Source of the DNA: Cohnella sp. SGD-V74
GTDB lineage: Bacteria > Bacillota > Bacilli > Paenibacillales > Paenibacillaceae
Assembly (NCBI RefSeq): GCF_003001675.1
Contig: NZ_PVYW01000010.1
Span: 1 to 64,000, forward strand
Length of the DNA: 64,000 nt
Direction of reading: 5' to 3'
Below, one piece after another: positions 43,222-52,583 of the stretch (position 1 is the stretch's first letter; every line of letters starts with the position of its first letter). The translations under genes were made by a program, and so were the position numbers. The notes below the pieces were generated by a model. It made no database searches, was not told the origin of the DNA, and saw only the letters and a list, made by a program, of their open reading frames with translations.

Positions 43222-44122
43222 CCCTTTTCGTCAGCCGGATCATGAGCCAGGACAGCAGAGCGGATACGAGCAACAGCACGACGCCGATGGCGGAGGCGTA
43301 GCCGAACCGCAGGAAGACGAACGAGTTTTGGTAGATCCATACCCCGGGCGACAAGGTGGCGTAGGCCGGACCGCCGTTCGTTAGGAAAATCAGAAAGCCA
43401 TAGCTCTTAAGCGAATCAAGCACGGTTAGCACGAGCAAAATGCGGGTTTGCGTCTGAACGAGCGGAAGCTCGATCGCGAGAAAACGCCGCCAGAAGCCCG
43501 CGCCGTCTAATCTAGCCGATTCCAGCAGCGACGAGTCGATGCCTTGGAAGCCGGCCAGGTAGATCAGGAAGGCGATTCCGCCCGCCCAGGGAAAGCCGAT
43601 AAACAGCACCGAGCCGAGCGCCATCGACGGATCGCCCAGCCAGTTGTGCGCCCACGAGTCCAGTCCCAGTTGGGCAAGCAACGTGTTGAATACGCCTTTG
43701 GGCGCATACATGTTTTTCCAGACGTAGCCCATGACGATCCACGGAACCGTCATCGGCAGCAGCAGCATGATCCGGTAAGTTCGGGTCGCCCAGCCCGAAG
43801 TCAGCGCGAACATCAGCCTGGCGACGAGCAGAGGGACCGTCACGATCTTCAGAATCGATACGACGGTGATGACGATTTGATTGCGCGCCGCTTTGCCGAG
43901 TTCGGCATCGCCGGTAAACATGCGCTTATAGTTATCCAGCCCCGCGAAGCTCGTGGACTGGCCGTCCCAATGGAAGAACGACTTGTGCAGCGCCTGCAGA
44001 AACGGATAATACGAAAAGACGAGAATAAGAGCGAACGTAGGCAGGATAAGCAGATAACCTTTGCCGCTCTTCGCCAGCTTGCGCAGCAGGCCGTCAGCCG
44101 AGAAGCCGCGAGTGCTTTGCAT
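43205..44122 (-). CDS. Sugar ABC transporter permease, MalF/UgpA type
   Basis: 305 residues. GYLLILPTFALILVFSYYPF is the typical first helix and SSLLESARLDGAGFWRRFLA the EAA loop. It is the partner of the MalG-type permease. A hairpin between this gene and the solute-binding protein gene may lower its expression relative to that protein. Confidence 0.94.
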   Translation of the reverse strand: MQSTRGFSADGLLRKLAKSGKGYLLILPTFALILVFSYYPFLQALHKSFFHWDGQSTSFAGLDNYKRMFTGDAELGKAARNQIVITVVSILKIVTVPLLVARLMFALTSGWATRTYRIMLLLPMTVPWIVMGYVWKNMYAPKGVFNTLLAQLGLDSWAHNWLGDPSMALGSVLFIGFPWAGGIAFLIYLAGFQGIDSSLLESARLDGAGFWRRFLAIELPLVQTQTRILLVLTVLDSLKSYGFLIFLTNGGPAYATLSPGVWIYQNSFVFLRFGYASAIGVVLLLVSALLSWLMIRLTKRGDLHD

Positions 44123-44147
44123 GGGACCACCCCTTCATCGATGCTGA

Positions 44148-44182
44148 TGCACAGGCTCCCTGAAGGACAAGGAACCTGTGCA
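44148..44182 (-). terminator. Intra-operon hairpin (attenuator or processing stem)
   Basis: TGCACAGG (44148-44155) and CCTGTGCA (44175-44182) pair, with further TCC/GGA pairing inside. It sits in the 80-bp gap after the solute-binding protein gene and lacks a T-run, as in importer operons where the binding protein is made in excess. Confidence 0.65.
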
Positions 44183-44202
44183 CATTCTAAGCCGCTATTG
44201 CG

Positions 44203-45630
44203 TTACCACTGAGTCGTGTCCCACTTGTTTTGCGTGATGAGCCGTTCCGCCGCTTCCTGATAGATGGAGGCGTATTTGTCGACGAATCCGTCCAAATCTC
44301 CGCCAGTCAGGAAGGCTTGGGAATAGCTCAGGAATTTGGAGGCCAGCTCGTTGTCCAGGGAGATCGCCTGAATTTTGGAGACGTTGAACTTGGCGTCCTG
44401 CGCCCAGGCGTTCATGACCGGATCGCTCAGCTCGACGCCCTGAACGACGGGCAGCATGCCCTGCGCTTCGACGACGCGCTTATGCACGTCCGGCTGGGAC
44501 AGGAAGCGCATGAAGTCGATAAAGATTGCTTTCTGCTCAGGCGTCGCCCCCTTGTTCAGCCCCCAAGCGCCGCCGAGATTGGCCATGTCGATCGGGTCCG
44601 ACGGGTTGCCGGGGTTCGGGAGCGAGAAATGCCCGTATTCGAAATCTTTGATGTTCTGCACGAAGCCCGGAGTGTCCCAGCTTCCGCCCAGGAAGAAGGC
44701 GGCTTTCCCGGATACGAACGCGTCGTACCAGCCCCAGTCGGAACTGAAGTTTTCTGGCCAGCCGGCTTCGACCCATTTTTTCCATTCCGCGAACATCGCC
44801 TTGACCTTCTCGCTCTTCAAGTCGATCTCGCCTGTCTTGATGCCGCGCACGACTTCCATCTGCGAAACCCTTCCGTCCGGTACGAGCGTGTCCAACTTCA
44901 TCCAGTCGTCGAGGTTAAAGCCGTAATTCAACTGCCAATTGTACCAGTCGCCCTTAAAGTTCGCGACAAGCTGCTCGCTCCAGGCGATCTGTCCGCTGTC
45001 CTTGATCGTCTTCTGTGCGGCCATCAGCTCTTCCCACGTCGTCGGAACGGCCACTCCGGCTTCGTCGAGCATTTTTTTGTTATACCACACACCCGTGTTG
45101 ACCGCGCCGGCTACGCCGACCATCCAGACGTCATTCGTGCCGCTCTTGCCGATCTCGAACGCGTTGGCGACGTAATCCTGCTTCCATGGCTGCTTTGTGT
45201 ATGGGTTCTCTTCTTCGAAGTACGGGGTCAGAGGCTCGAGGTACTTGGCGAGCATCTGGGTCGTCTCCGGGCTGACGCCGATGCCGACGGGAGCGCCGCC
45301 GCCGATCAGCTGCGTCTGGATTGTCGTGTAATACTGGTCAAAGGCGGAGAAGATGATCTCGATGTCGACCTCTGAATGAAGCTTCTTGTAGTTTTCGATC
45401 TCCGCGTTCACCGCATCGATCGTCGGCTGATGCCACATGACCAGGTTGATCTTGCCCTTGAGCGGGGCGGCGGACGGAGCTACGCTTCCGGTTTCGCCAG
45501 CGCTCGGAGCGGATGGGGAGGCCGAAGGCGAGGCGGATCCCGCCTCGTTGCCGTTGCTGCTGCAAGCGCTCACAACAAGCATTGCCGAAAGCAGCAGACC
45601 GGCGGACCCGCTTTTCCATACTTTGTTCAT
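44203..45630 (-). CDS. Sugar-binding lipoprotein of the glycan importer
   Basis: 475 residues. The lipobox is VVSACSS (Cys about 23), followed by a Ser/Ala/Pro/Glu tether. KINLVMWHQPTIDAVNAEI and WYNKKMLDEAGVAVPTTWEE are standard for family-1 (CUT1) solute-binding proteins. It is the first gene of a five-gene operon: binding protein, two permeases and two exported GH32-like enzymes. A sigma-A promoter with a LacI-type operator precedes it. The likely cargo is a fructo-oligosaccharide or similar product of those enzymes. Confidence 0.94.
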   Translation of the reverse strand: MNKVWKSGSAGLLLSAMLVVSACSSNGNEAGSASPSASPSAPSAGETGSVAPSAAPLKGKINLVMWHQPTIDAVNAEIENYKKLHSEVDIEIIFSAFDQYYTTIQTQLIGGGAPVGIGVSPETTQMLAKYLEPLTPYFEEENPYTKQPWKQDYVANAFEIGKSGTNDVWMVGVAGAVNTGVWYNKKMLDEAGVAVPTTWEELMAAQKTIKDSGQIAWSEQLVANFKGDWYNWQLNYGFNLDDWMKLDTLVPDGRVSQMEVVRGIKTGEIDLKSEKVKAMFAEWKKWVEAGWPENFSSDWGWYDAFVSGKAAFFLGGSWDTPGFVQNIKDFEYGHFSLPNPGNPSDPIDMANLGGAWGLNKGATPEQKAIFIDFMRFLSQPDVHKRVVEAQGMLPVVQGVELSDPVMNAWAQDAKFNVSKIQAISLDNELASKFLSYSQAFLTGGDLDGFVDKYASIYQEAAERLITQNKWDTTQW

Positions 45631-45664
45631 ACGTTAAACCCTCCGTTTATTTTTCTGATTGGTT

Positions 45665-45724
45665 TGTGACTACGTTGTCACATTTCCTGAGGCGATTATA
45701 AGCCTGCTCATGAATCCATGTCAA
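45665..45724 (-). promoter_or_regulatory. Promoter and LacI-type operator of the importer operon
   Basis: On the minus strand, TTGACA (45719-45724) and TATAAT (45695-45700) are 18 bp apart. The operator TGTGACAACGTAGTCACA (plus-strand TGTGACTACGTTGTCACA, 45665-45682) lies just downstream of the -10, where a bound LacI-family repressor would block initiation. Confidence 0.9.
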
Positions 45725-45793
45725 CGATGAAAATGTCATATTTACTAAGAAATATTCAGCTACATCTAATGCGGAAATAAAACTCGATGCCTC

Positions 45794-45849
45794 TTTACAC
45801 TGTGACGATCACTCGTTATAATTCGGATTATAGTGGCAACGTTGTCACA
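45794..45849 (+). promoter_or_regulatory. Promoter and LacI-type operator of the GH32-lacI operon
   Basis: TTTACA (45794-45799) and TATAAT (45817-45822) are 17 bp apart. The palindrome AGTGGCAACGTTGTCACA (45832-45849) lies 9 bp downstream and shares GTTGTCACA with the divergent operator. Confidence 0.9.
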
Positions 45850-45891
45850 TTGGATTCGCTCAACTGAGAGAAACGAGGAGGTAGCCCGCAC

Positions 45892-47334
45892 ATGGCGCTG
45901 CGTTATTTGCCCGAACCGGGTCGCATGGTGGCGGATTTGATTCCGTTCTACGATGAAGGATATTATCACGCTTATTACTTGAAAGGCTTCCGGGATGGAA
46001 CGGGCTGGGCCCGGCATCATACGCCTTGGGCGCATTTGCGGAGCAAGGATCTTCTGACTTGGGAGGAGCTGCCGAACGCGCTGGAAACCGGAACGCAGAC
46101 CGAACCGGACGGAGGAGCGTGCTTTACCGGCTCCGTCTATCGCGAAGGAGAGACGGTTCATATCTTTTATACCGGCTTCAGTCCCGGCCATCCGGACGGG
46201 CGCGAGCAGATCATGCACGCGACGTCCTCCGACGGAATCGCGTTCGCGAAAAATCGGGCCAATCCGATTCTGCGGGTCGGTTCAGAGCATTACGGCTACG
46301 ATGAGGACTTTCGCGACCCATTCGTGTTTCGCAACGAGGAAGAGGGACGGTACTGGATGCTGTTCACTGCAGGCTGCCGCCATCCGGTCAACGGCAACCG
46401 GCGCGGGGTGATCGGCTTGGCCGTATCGGACGATCTGCAAAATTGGCGGTTCGAAGCACCGATCTATGCGCCGGACGCCTATCCGTCGCTCGAATGCCCG
46501 GACCTGTTCCGGATGGGAGACGCGTGGTACTTGTTGTTCTCCCAATTCGGGCGCACGGAATACCGGATGGCGGATTCCCCGTACGGGCCGTGGAGAAGGC
46601 CGGCTAATCCGTATTTTGACGCAGGAGATTATTTCTTCTATGCAGCGAAATCTTGCTTTGACGGCGAGGATCGTTATTTGTTCGGCTGGTGCGGGGATTT
46701 GGCGGAAGGCAAGGACGCTCCGCGCGCCATGTGGGGTGGCACTTTCGTCACGCCGAGAAAGATCGTTCGAGAGGAGAACGGGGAGCTGAGGCTGGTTTGC
46801 CCGGACATCTATGCGTCCTCCGTTACAAAATCCCATCATTTGGATTATAATGAATGCATCGCTTTATGCGGAGAATGGAACGAAAAGCCGGACGGGACGA
46901 TCGCGTCGCGCCGGGCAGCGGGCTTCGCCGCGCTTCTGTGGAAGGAGGCTCCCGAAGGAATCTCCCTGCGCCTGACTGTAAGCAAGGAAGAGGGGACGGG
47001 AACCGCGGGTCTCGTCCTTCGCGCCGACGATCGTCTGGACAACGCATATATGCTCGGCCTTGATTACGGAGCGGGAACGCTTCGGCTTGAGCGGTATCGC
47101 GCGGTTCGGGCGTTCCACGGCTCGGCGCTCGACGGGGAGCGGATTTTGTGCGAGAGACCGGTTCCCGGCTTAGCTGCGGCCGGGGACACTGACATCCTTG
47201 TATTTTTGCAGGACGATATTCTGGAGGCGTTCGTGAACGGCGTGACGATGACCGTTCCCCTCCGGGATATAGGCGGGGGCGGACTGGGCCTGTACACCTC
47301 CGACGGTTCGGCGTTATTTACTCTGAAGTCATAG
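45892..47334 (+). CDS. Cytoplasmic GH32-like glycosidase
   Basis: 480 residues and no signal peptide. VADLIPFYDEGYYHAYYL supplies the putative nucleophile Asp near residue 15, EDFRDPFVFRN the RDP motif near 140, and SLECPDLFRM the acid/base Glu near 202, so the GH32-clan triad is complete. A C-terminal beta-sandwich has ILVFLQDDILEAFVNG. It would cut imported oligosaccharides inside the cell. GGAGG precedes the ATG. It is the first gene of an operon with the LacI-type regulator and is divergent from the importer operon, with matching operators. Confidence 0.88.
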   Translation: MALRYLPEPGRMVADLIPFYDEGYYHAYYLKGFRDGTGWARHHTPWAHLRSKDLLTWEELPNALETGTQTEPDGGACFTGSVYREGETVHIFYTGFSPGHPDGREQIMHATSSDGIAFAKNRANPILRVGSEHYGYDEDFRDPFVFRNEEEGRYWMLFTAGCRHPVNGNRRGVIGLAVSDDLQNWRFEAPIYAPDAYPSLECPDLFRMGDAWYLLFSQFGRTEYRMADSPYGPWRRPANPYFDAGDYFFYAAKSCFDGEDRYLFGWCGDLAEGKDAPRAMWGGTFVTPRKIVREENGELRLVCPDIYASSVTKSHHLDYNECIALCGEWNEKPDGTIASRRAAGFAALLWKEAPEGISLRLTVSKEEGTGTAGLVLRADDRLDNAYMLGLDYGAGTLRLERYRAVRAFHGSALDGERILCERPVPGLAAAGDTDILVFLQDDILEAFVNGVTMTVPLRDIGGGGLGLYTSDGSALFTLKS

Positions 47335-47351
47335 AAAAGGAAGATGAACTC

Positions 47352-48350
47352 ATGGCGACAAGTCGCGAAGTGGCGGAGTTGGCCGGCGTCTCCGTATCCA
47401 GCGTGTCCAGGGCGTTCCGGGACGACGCGTACATCAGCCGCGAAGTCAGGGAGCGGATTCTGGCCGCCGCGGAGAAGCTCGGCTATACGCCCAATCTGAT
47501 GGCGCGCAGCCTCAAGAGCCAGAAAAGCCGGATTATCGGCCTGGTCATCTCCGATATCGACAATCCTTTCTACTCGATCATTACGAGAATCATCGAGTCT
47601 GAGCTGAAGCGGCTTGGCTACCGGCTGCTGCTGTCCTACAGCAACGAGAACGCCGAGCAGGAGTTGGAGGATCTGAGCCTGCTTGCGTCGTCGCGAGTGG
47701 ACGGCATCATTTTCACCCCGACGACGTCGAAGCACGCTTCGTTTATCCGTAATCTTAAGAAGCAGAACATCGCGCTCGTCCAGATGTACCGCACAGGCTA
47801 TGCCGACATCGATTCCGTCGTTATGGACGATGAGATGGGCGCTTATCTGGCGACCAAGCATTTGCTGCAAAACGGGCATTCGGACATTCTGCTGCTGAGC
47901 GTCGAAAGCCCCATCTCGCCGAGCCGCGCGAACGGCTATCGCCGGGCGATGGCGGAGGCGGACAAGCCGGTCAACGAGGAATACGTACTTCACCTGCCTT
48001 TTCAGACGGACCTCAAGAACATTATCAAAAACAAAATCTCGCTGCTCAAGCCGACAGCCGTCGTTGCGGGCACGAATACAATCGGCATGGATGTCATCAA
48101 GACGTGCAAGGAAATGAAGTTGAGCATTCCGGGCGATTTGAGCCTGGTCATGTTCGACGACGTCGCCTGGGCGTCGCTGCTCGAGATTACGACGGTGTCG
48201 CAGCCGACGGAGAATCTGGGGCTGTGCGCTTGTCGCACGATCATGGATCGGATCGCCAAGCAGTATACGACGGAGCAGATGACGACGGTGCTGGAGCCGT
48301 TCCTCATCGCCCGGCAATCGGTACGGAATTTGTACGCGTCGCGATCGTAA
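47352..48350 (+). CDS. LacI-family transcriptional regulator of the glycan locus
   Basis: 332 residues. The N-terminal HTH is complete: TSREVAELAGVSVSSVSRAF plus the hinge helix with PNLMARSLKSQKSRIIGLVI. A periplasmic-binding-like effector domain follows to the C-terminus (VMFDDVAWASLLEITTVSQP). It lies 17 bp after the GH32-like gene. The two operators with the core ACGTTGTCACA in the divergent region at 45665 and 45832 are its probable sites, so it would autoregulate and release both operons on sensing a sugar. Confidence 0.95.
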   Translation: MATSREVAELAGVSVSSVSRAFRDDAYISREVRERILAAAEKLGYTPNLMARSLKSQKSRIIGLVISDIDNPFYSIITRIIESELKRLGYRLLLSYSNENAEQELEDLSLLASSRVDGIIFTPTTSKHASFIRNLKKQNIALVQMYRTGYADIDSVVMDDEMGAYLATKHLLQNGHSDILLLSVESPISPSRANGYRRAMAEADKPVNEEYVLHLPFQTDLKNIIKNKISLLKPTAVVAGTNTIGMDVIKTCKEMKLSIPGDLSLVMFDDVAWASLLEITTVSQPTENLGLCACRTIMDRIAKQYTTEQMTTVLEPFLIARQSVRNLYASRS

Positions 48351-48354
48351 ATAA

Positions 48355-48392
48355 GGATCGTCCTTGGACCTCTCGGTCTGGGGACGATTTTT
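48355..48392 (+). terminator. Terminator after the lacI-type gene
   Basis: GGATCGTCCTTGGACC pairs imperfectly with GGTCTGGGGACGAT, followed by seven T. Confidence 0.9.
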
Positions 48393-48502
48393 TTGCGCGG
48401 ATTGCCGCGGCAAGGCTTCCCGGCTTGTGAATCAGAGCCTTTTCTGGGAAAATAGGAGGAAGTCGCAAGGTCCGGCTATTTATGCGAAAAGAGGGTTACG
48501 AA

Positions 48503-49573
48503 ATGACGAAAACATCCGTTCACGATATGACGTTCGAAGGGTTGACCGAATGGCTCGGGGAGCGCGGACACAAGAAGTCGCGGGCTACGCTCGTATGGGA
48601 GTGGTTGTACCGCGAGCGGACGACCGATTTCGCCGCGATGAACGGCGTGCATCCGGAATGTCTGAAGACGCTGGAGGAGCATTTCTACATTGAATCGTTA
48701 AGCGAGCATTCCCGGCAGGAGTCGAAGGACGGAACGGTCAAGTTCCTGTTCCGGCTGAAGGACGGCAACCTGATCGAGACGGTGCTCATGCGCCACAAGT
48801 TCGGCCTGTCCGTCTGCGTCACGACGCAGGTCGGTTGCAACATTGGCTGCAGCTTCTGCGCGAGCGGCCTGCTCCGCAAGAGCCGGGATCTGTCCAGCGG
48901 GGAGATCGTCGAGCAGGTGATGAAGGCGCAGCGTTTTCTGGATGCCAGAGGTCAGGGGGAAGCGGTCAGTCACCTCGTCGTGATGGGCATCGGCGAGCCG
49001 TTCGACAACTACGACAATCTGGTGAAGTTCCTCGACGTCATCAAGCACCAGAAAGGGCTGGCCATCGCCGGTCGCCATATCACCGTCTCGACGAGCGGAT
49101 TGGCCGACAAAATCTACAAGTTTACGGACGACGATCTGAAGGTGAACTTGGCGATCTCCCTGCATGCTCCGAACGACGAGCTGCGGACGAGAATCATGAA
49201 GATCAACAAAGGGATTCCGATCGAGAAGCTGCTCAAGGCGCTCGACTACTATTTGGAGAAATCAAAGCGGAGAGTGACGCTCGAATATATCCTGCTGAAG
49301 GACGTGAACGACCAGAGAGAGCACGCGTTGGAGCTCGCCGAGCTGATCGGGGATCGCAGGCCGCTCGTCAACGTCAACCTGATCCCGTACAATCCGGTCG
49401 ATGAGCACAGCCAGTACCAGCGGACGGAGCGGCATGTCGTGAGCGAGTTTTTCGATACGCTGAAGAAGCAGGGAGTTAGCTGCAGCGTACGCTTGGAGCA
49501 CGGAACGGACATCGACGCCGCGTGCGGACAGCTGCGAAGCAAGCAGATCAAGAAGGAAGCGGTCGCGAATTAA
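48503..49573 (+). CDS. rlmN: RlmN/Cfr-family radical SAM rRNA methyltransferase
   Basis: 356 residues from ATG 48503, with GAGGG upstream. The radical SAM cluster motif is CNIGCSFC (Cx3CxxC) near 113-120. VVMGIGEPFDNYDNL, HITVSTSGLADKIYKF and NLAISLHAPNDELR are RlmN/Cfr-family blocks, and the C-terminal CGQLRSK contains the methyl-carrying Cys. The enzyme methylates A2503 of 23S rRNA (C2 in RlmN, C8 in Cfr). Sequence features do not separate these two with certainty here; the chromosomal context favours RlmN or an RlmN-like paralogue. Confidence 0.85.
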   Translation: MTKTSVHDMTFEGLTEWLGERGHKKSRATLVWEWLYRERTTDFAAMNGVHPECLKTLEEHFYIESLSEHSRQESKDGTVKFLFRLKDGNLIETVLMRHKFGLSVCVTTQVGCNIGCSFCASGLLRKSRDLSSGEIVEQVMKAQRFLDARGQGEAVSHLVVMGIGEPFDNYDNLVKFLDVIKHQKGLAIAGRHITVSTSGLADKIYKFTDDDLKVNLAISLHAPNDELRTRIMKINKGIPIEKLLKALDYYLEKSKRRVTLEYILLKDVNDQREHALELAELIGDRRPLVNVNLIPYNPVDEHSQYQRTERHVVSEFFDTLKKQGVSCSVRLEHGTDIDAACGQLRSKQIKKEAVAN

Positions 49574-49602
49574 CGGGACGGCGTAAAAAGGGGGCGGCGC
49601 TC

Positions 49603-50577
49603 ATGCAGTATCGTCGATTGGGAAGTAGCGGGCTGGAGGTATCGGCGCTCGGGCTCGGCACGAATTCGTTCGGCAAGCGGGCCGACCGGGATACGTCCGT
49701 AAGGATCGTACACGAGGCAATGGACCGGGGAATCAACTTCATCGACACGGCCAATATCTACGCCGGCACGGAGTCCGAGCGCATCATCGGATTGGCGCTG
49801 ACGGGGAGAAGGCAGGAGGCCGTGCTGGCGACGAAAGCCGGCCTGGTCAAGGATCAGGGGCCGAACGGACGCGGTTCCTCGCGCTTTCATCTGCAGCGGG
49901 AGCTGGAAGCCAGCCTGAAGCGGCTGAACACGGATTACGTGGATCTGTACCAAATCCATACGTTCGATCCGAACACGCCGCTGGAGGAGACGCTGCGCAC
50001 GCTGGACGACTTCGTCAGCTCTGGCAAGGTGCGCTATATCGGAGCCTCCAACTACGCGGCGTGGGAGCTTATGAAGGCGCTCGGGATCAGCGGGCAGAGA
50101 GGGTACGAGCGCTTCGTGTCGACGCAGCACTGCTACTCGCTGGCTGACCGTACGCCGGAGACCGAGTTGATTCCGCTATGCCTGGATCAGGGTATCGGGA
50201 TTATTCCGTACTTCCCGCTCGCGGGAGGCATCCTGAGCGGTAAGTACAGCTTGGCCGACAGGGCGCCTGCGGGTTCGCGGGCCCAGACTGATCCGAGCTT
50301 TGCGCGCTTCATGGCGGACCGCAATCTGGAGCTGGCGGATCGGGTCGGCCGCTTGGCGGCGGAGCAAGGGTGTGCGCCGAGCGCGCTGTCGCTGGCTTGG
50401 CTGATGGCTCAGCCCGCGGTCGCGACCGTCATCGTCGGCGCCACTCAAGTGGAGCAACTGGAAGACAACCTGCGCAGCGTGGAGCTGAAGCTGGACGCCG
50501 AGACGGCCGGGAAGCTGAACGAGATCAGCTCCCCGTTCCGGCACGGAGAGCCGTTCGCGCTCTATCGGCTGCCTTAA
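49603..50577 (+). CDS. Aldo/keto reductase
   Basis: 324 residues from ATG 49603. VSALGLGTNSFG, NFIDTANIYAGTESERIIG, VDLYQIHTFDPNTPLEETL and YFPLAGGILSGKY are blocks of the AKR superfamily of the YghZ/Kv-beta kind. Catalytic Asp and Tyr lie in DTANIY, Lys in ATKAGLV and His in YQIH. It uses NADPH to reduce carbonyls; the substrate is unknown. The stop overlaps the convergent YhhN gene in TTAA. Confidence 0.93.
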   Translation: MQYRRLGSSGLEVSALGLGTNSFGKRADRDTSVRIVHEAMDRGINFIDTANIYAGTESERIIGLALTGRRQEAVLATKAGLVKDQGPNGRGSSRFHLQRELEASLKRLNTDYVDLYQIHTFDPNTPLEETLRTLDDFVSSGKVRYIGASNYAAWELMKALGISGQRGYERFVSTQHCYSLADRTPETELIPLCLDQGIGIIPYFPLAGGILSGKYSLADRAPAGSRAQTDPSFARFMADRNLELADRVGRLAAEQGCAPSALSLAWLMAQPAVATVIVGATQVEQLEDNLRSVELKLDAETAGKLNEISSPFRHGEPFALYRLP

Positions 50578-51272
50578 ACGCGCGCTGATGAAGAGAGAGA
50601 AGCCCCGGCGGACGCCGCGGGCTTTTCCCGCAGGCTGGTTGCGATCAGAAACTGCGCCGAGTAATAGGTCAGCATGATCAGCGGCCCCGAGTAGGGGACG
50701 TCCGAGACGAACATGTTCCAGGACAGGATCGAATCCGAGGCCATGAACAGCAGGCTGCCGGCGATCGCCGTCCGGTTTCCCGTCATGATTGCGGACCAGC
50801 CCATCGTCGAGATGACGGCGACGTAGACGAGCACGGGAACGATCAAGTCCGTCTTGCCGGAGTCCGTCAGAGCTTGAACGAGCTGGCTGCCCATGACGGC
50901 GGCGAAAGCGGCGATCGGCAGCGCGGTCGCGAGCCTGAGCTTGGAGAAGCGCCACCTGCCGAAGAAAGCCGTCAAATAGAACAGATGTCCCACGAGGAAG
51001 GCGGACAAGCCGAGGACGAACCAGCGCAGTGTGCCGTCGCCGATGGCGCAGAAGAACAATCCGGCCAGCACCAGCCAATGGTAGCGCTTACGGGAATCGG
51101 CCGACAAACGATACGCGTACGCGATAATCAAGGCCATCGGAATCAGTTTGAACAGAAGCTTGATGGCTTCGGGCTCCGACGGAACGGCGAAAATGTACAG
51201 CAGTCCTGTCAGCGCGATCAGCGTGGGCAGTACGGAGGATTTGGATTTGACCAAGCGGATCTCTCCATTCAT
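50574..51272 (-). CDS. YhhN-family membrane protein (lysoplasmalogenase-like)
   Basis: 232 residues, almost entirely hydrophobic, with about eight helices. LFFCAIGDGTLRW (with the conserved GD) and LFMASDSILSWNMF (with SDS) are the hallmarks of the YhhN/TMEM86 family. Eukaryotic members cleave lysoplasmalogens; the role in Firmicutes is uncertain. It is convergent with the aldo/keto reductase gene, with overlapping stops. Confidence 0.9.
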   Translation of the reverse strand: MNGEIRLVKSKSSVLPTLIALTGLLYIFAVPSEPEAIKLLFKLIPMALIIAYAYRLSADSRKRYHWLVLAGLFFCAIGDGTLRWFVLGLSAFLVGHLFYLTAFFGRWRFSKLRLATALPIAAFAAVMGSQLVQALTDSGKTDLIVPVLVYVAVISTMGWSAIMTGNRTAIAGSLLFMASDSILSWNMFVSDVPYSGPLIMLTYYSAQFLIATSLREKPAASAGASLSSSARV

Positions 51273-51358
51273 GAATGACGTTCAAGGACCAAGCATTTTT
51301 ACTTTTATCTATTATACATGCGCCCCGCGCATTCCGGATATGTCAGGAGGCAATAATT

Positions 51359-51688
51359 ATGGCAACAATAGAGGATTTTACCGCATTGGACGTTCGCATA
51401 GGCACGATCGTAACGGCCGAGCCTTTTCCCGAAGCAAGGAAACCGGCAATCAAGCTTTCCATCGATTTCGGCCCGTTGGGAATCAAGTATTCCTCCGCCC
51501 AGATTACGCGGAGGTATGCTCCCGAGACGCTTGTGGGCAAGCAGGTGGCGGCCATCGTGAACTTTCCGCCGCGGCGGATCGCGGGCTTCAAGTCCGAGGT
51601 GCTCGTACTGGGGGCGGTGCCGGAGGAAGACGACGTCGTGCTGCTGCGGCCCGACCGCGAGGTGGACAATGGCACGCCGATCGCTTAG
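51359..51688 (+). CDS. csaA: CsaA-type tRNA-binding-domain protein
   Basis: 109 residues from ATG 51359 with AGGAGG upstream. [39 protein letters not shown] and [20 protein letters not shown] (seen here as [20 protein letters not shown]) are the EMAP/CsaA OB-fold blocks. CsaA is reported as a secretion-linked chaperone and binds tRNA in vitro. It is 18 bp before the thioredoxin-like gene, probably one transcript. Confidence 0.94.
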   Translation: MATIEDFTALDVRIGTIVTAEPFPEARKPAIKLSIDFGPLGIKYSSAQITRRYAPETLVGKQVAAIVNFPPRRIAGFKSEVLVLGAVPEEDDVVLLRPDREVDNGTPIA

Positions 51689-51706
51689 AGGAACGGAGGA
51701 CGGACG

Positions 51707-52558
51707 ATGACTTTGCCGAATTTGCAATTGGGCGCGACCGTATTGAATATCGAGCTGCTCGTCTATCTGATCGCAGGCATCGTCGGAGCGTATGCCGTTC
51801 GTTATCAGCAGAGAAAGCATCCCGACCGCGAGCGTCAGACGGGCGATGCATGGAACGCCGTTTTCTTGTGGCTGCTCGTATGGAAGGGCAGCTTGTTCCT
51901 GTTCGATCCCGCGGGCGTCATCGCGCAGCCGCTCTCGCTCCTGTTCTTTAGCGGAGGGACACGAGGGATTTGGCTGGCTTCGCTGATCGCGCTGGTCTAT
52001 CTCTTCCTGCGGAATTACCGCCGGGCGGGGAATCGGGAAGCGGTCAAGATCGCAGCCAGTTGGGGAGCCGCCATGCTCGTGGCGACGATGATCGGTTATA
52101 CGGCGCTTAGTCCGATCGAGAGCAAGGGCGGCGTTCGCGTCGACCAAGCCGCTCCGGATTTCGAGCTGACGGATCTAAGCGGCAATGCCGTCCGGCTGTC
52201 GGATTATCGCGGCCAGACCGTCGTGCTGAACTTCTGGGCGACCTGGTGCCGGGTGTGCCAGGCGGAGATGCCGCACGTGGAGAAGTTCTATCAAGAGCAT
52301 AAGGACCGGAATGTCGTCGTGCTGTCCGTCAACGCGACGACGCAGGAGAGAAATCCCGGACTCGTCCAGGAGTATGCGGACAAGCGGGAACTGAGCTTCC
52401 CGATCGTTCTGGACGACAGGGGAGACGTCCTCGGAGACTACGGCGTGACGGCTTACCCGACCACCTACGTGATCGATCCTTCCGGCAGCGTGAAGAGCCG
52501 CTATCTGGGAGCGTTCAGCTACGAAAGCATGAAGAGAGCCGTCAGGGGCGCGGATTAG
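51707..52558 (+). CDS. TlpA/ResA-like thioredoxin with an N-terminal membrane domain
   Basis: 283 residues. Three or four hydrophobic helices fill residues 1-130. The thioredoxin-fold domain (about 140-283) has APDFELTDLSGNAVRLSDYR, then NFWATWCRVCQAEMPH with the active-site CRVC, and the cis-proline in VTAYPTTYVID. It would face the outside and reduce or form disulfides, as in cytochrome c maturation or envelope repair. The long membrane part is more than a simple ResA anchor. Confidence 0.9.
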   Translation: MTLPNLQLGATVLNIELLVYLIAGIVGAYAVRYQQRKHPDRERQTGDAWNAVFLWLLVWKGSLFLFDPAGVIAQPLSLLFFSGGTRGIWLASLIALVYLFLRNYRRAGNREAVKIAASWGAAMLVATMIGYTALSPIESKGGVRVDQAAPDFELTDLSGNAVRLSDYRGQTVVLNFWATWCRVCQAEMPHVEKFYQEHKDRNVVVLSVNATTQERNPGLVQEYADKRELSFPIVLDDRGDVLGDYGVTAYPTTYVIDPSGSVKSRYLGAFSYESMKRAVRGAD

Positions 52559-52583
52559 ACGTCATGCCGTCCGGAGCCGAGCG

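Noticed and set aside
48503..49573. Cfr-type antibiotic resistance methyltransferase
   Set aside because: RlmN and Cfr share all visible motifs, and a plain chromosomal context without mobile elements favours RlmN. A resistance call is not supported.
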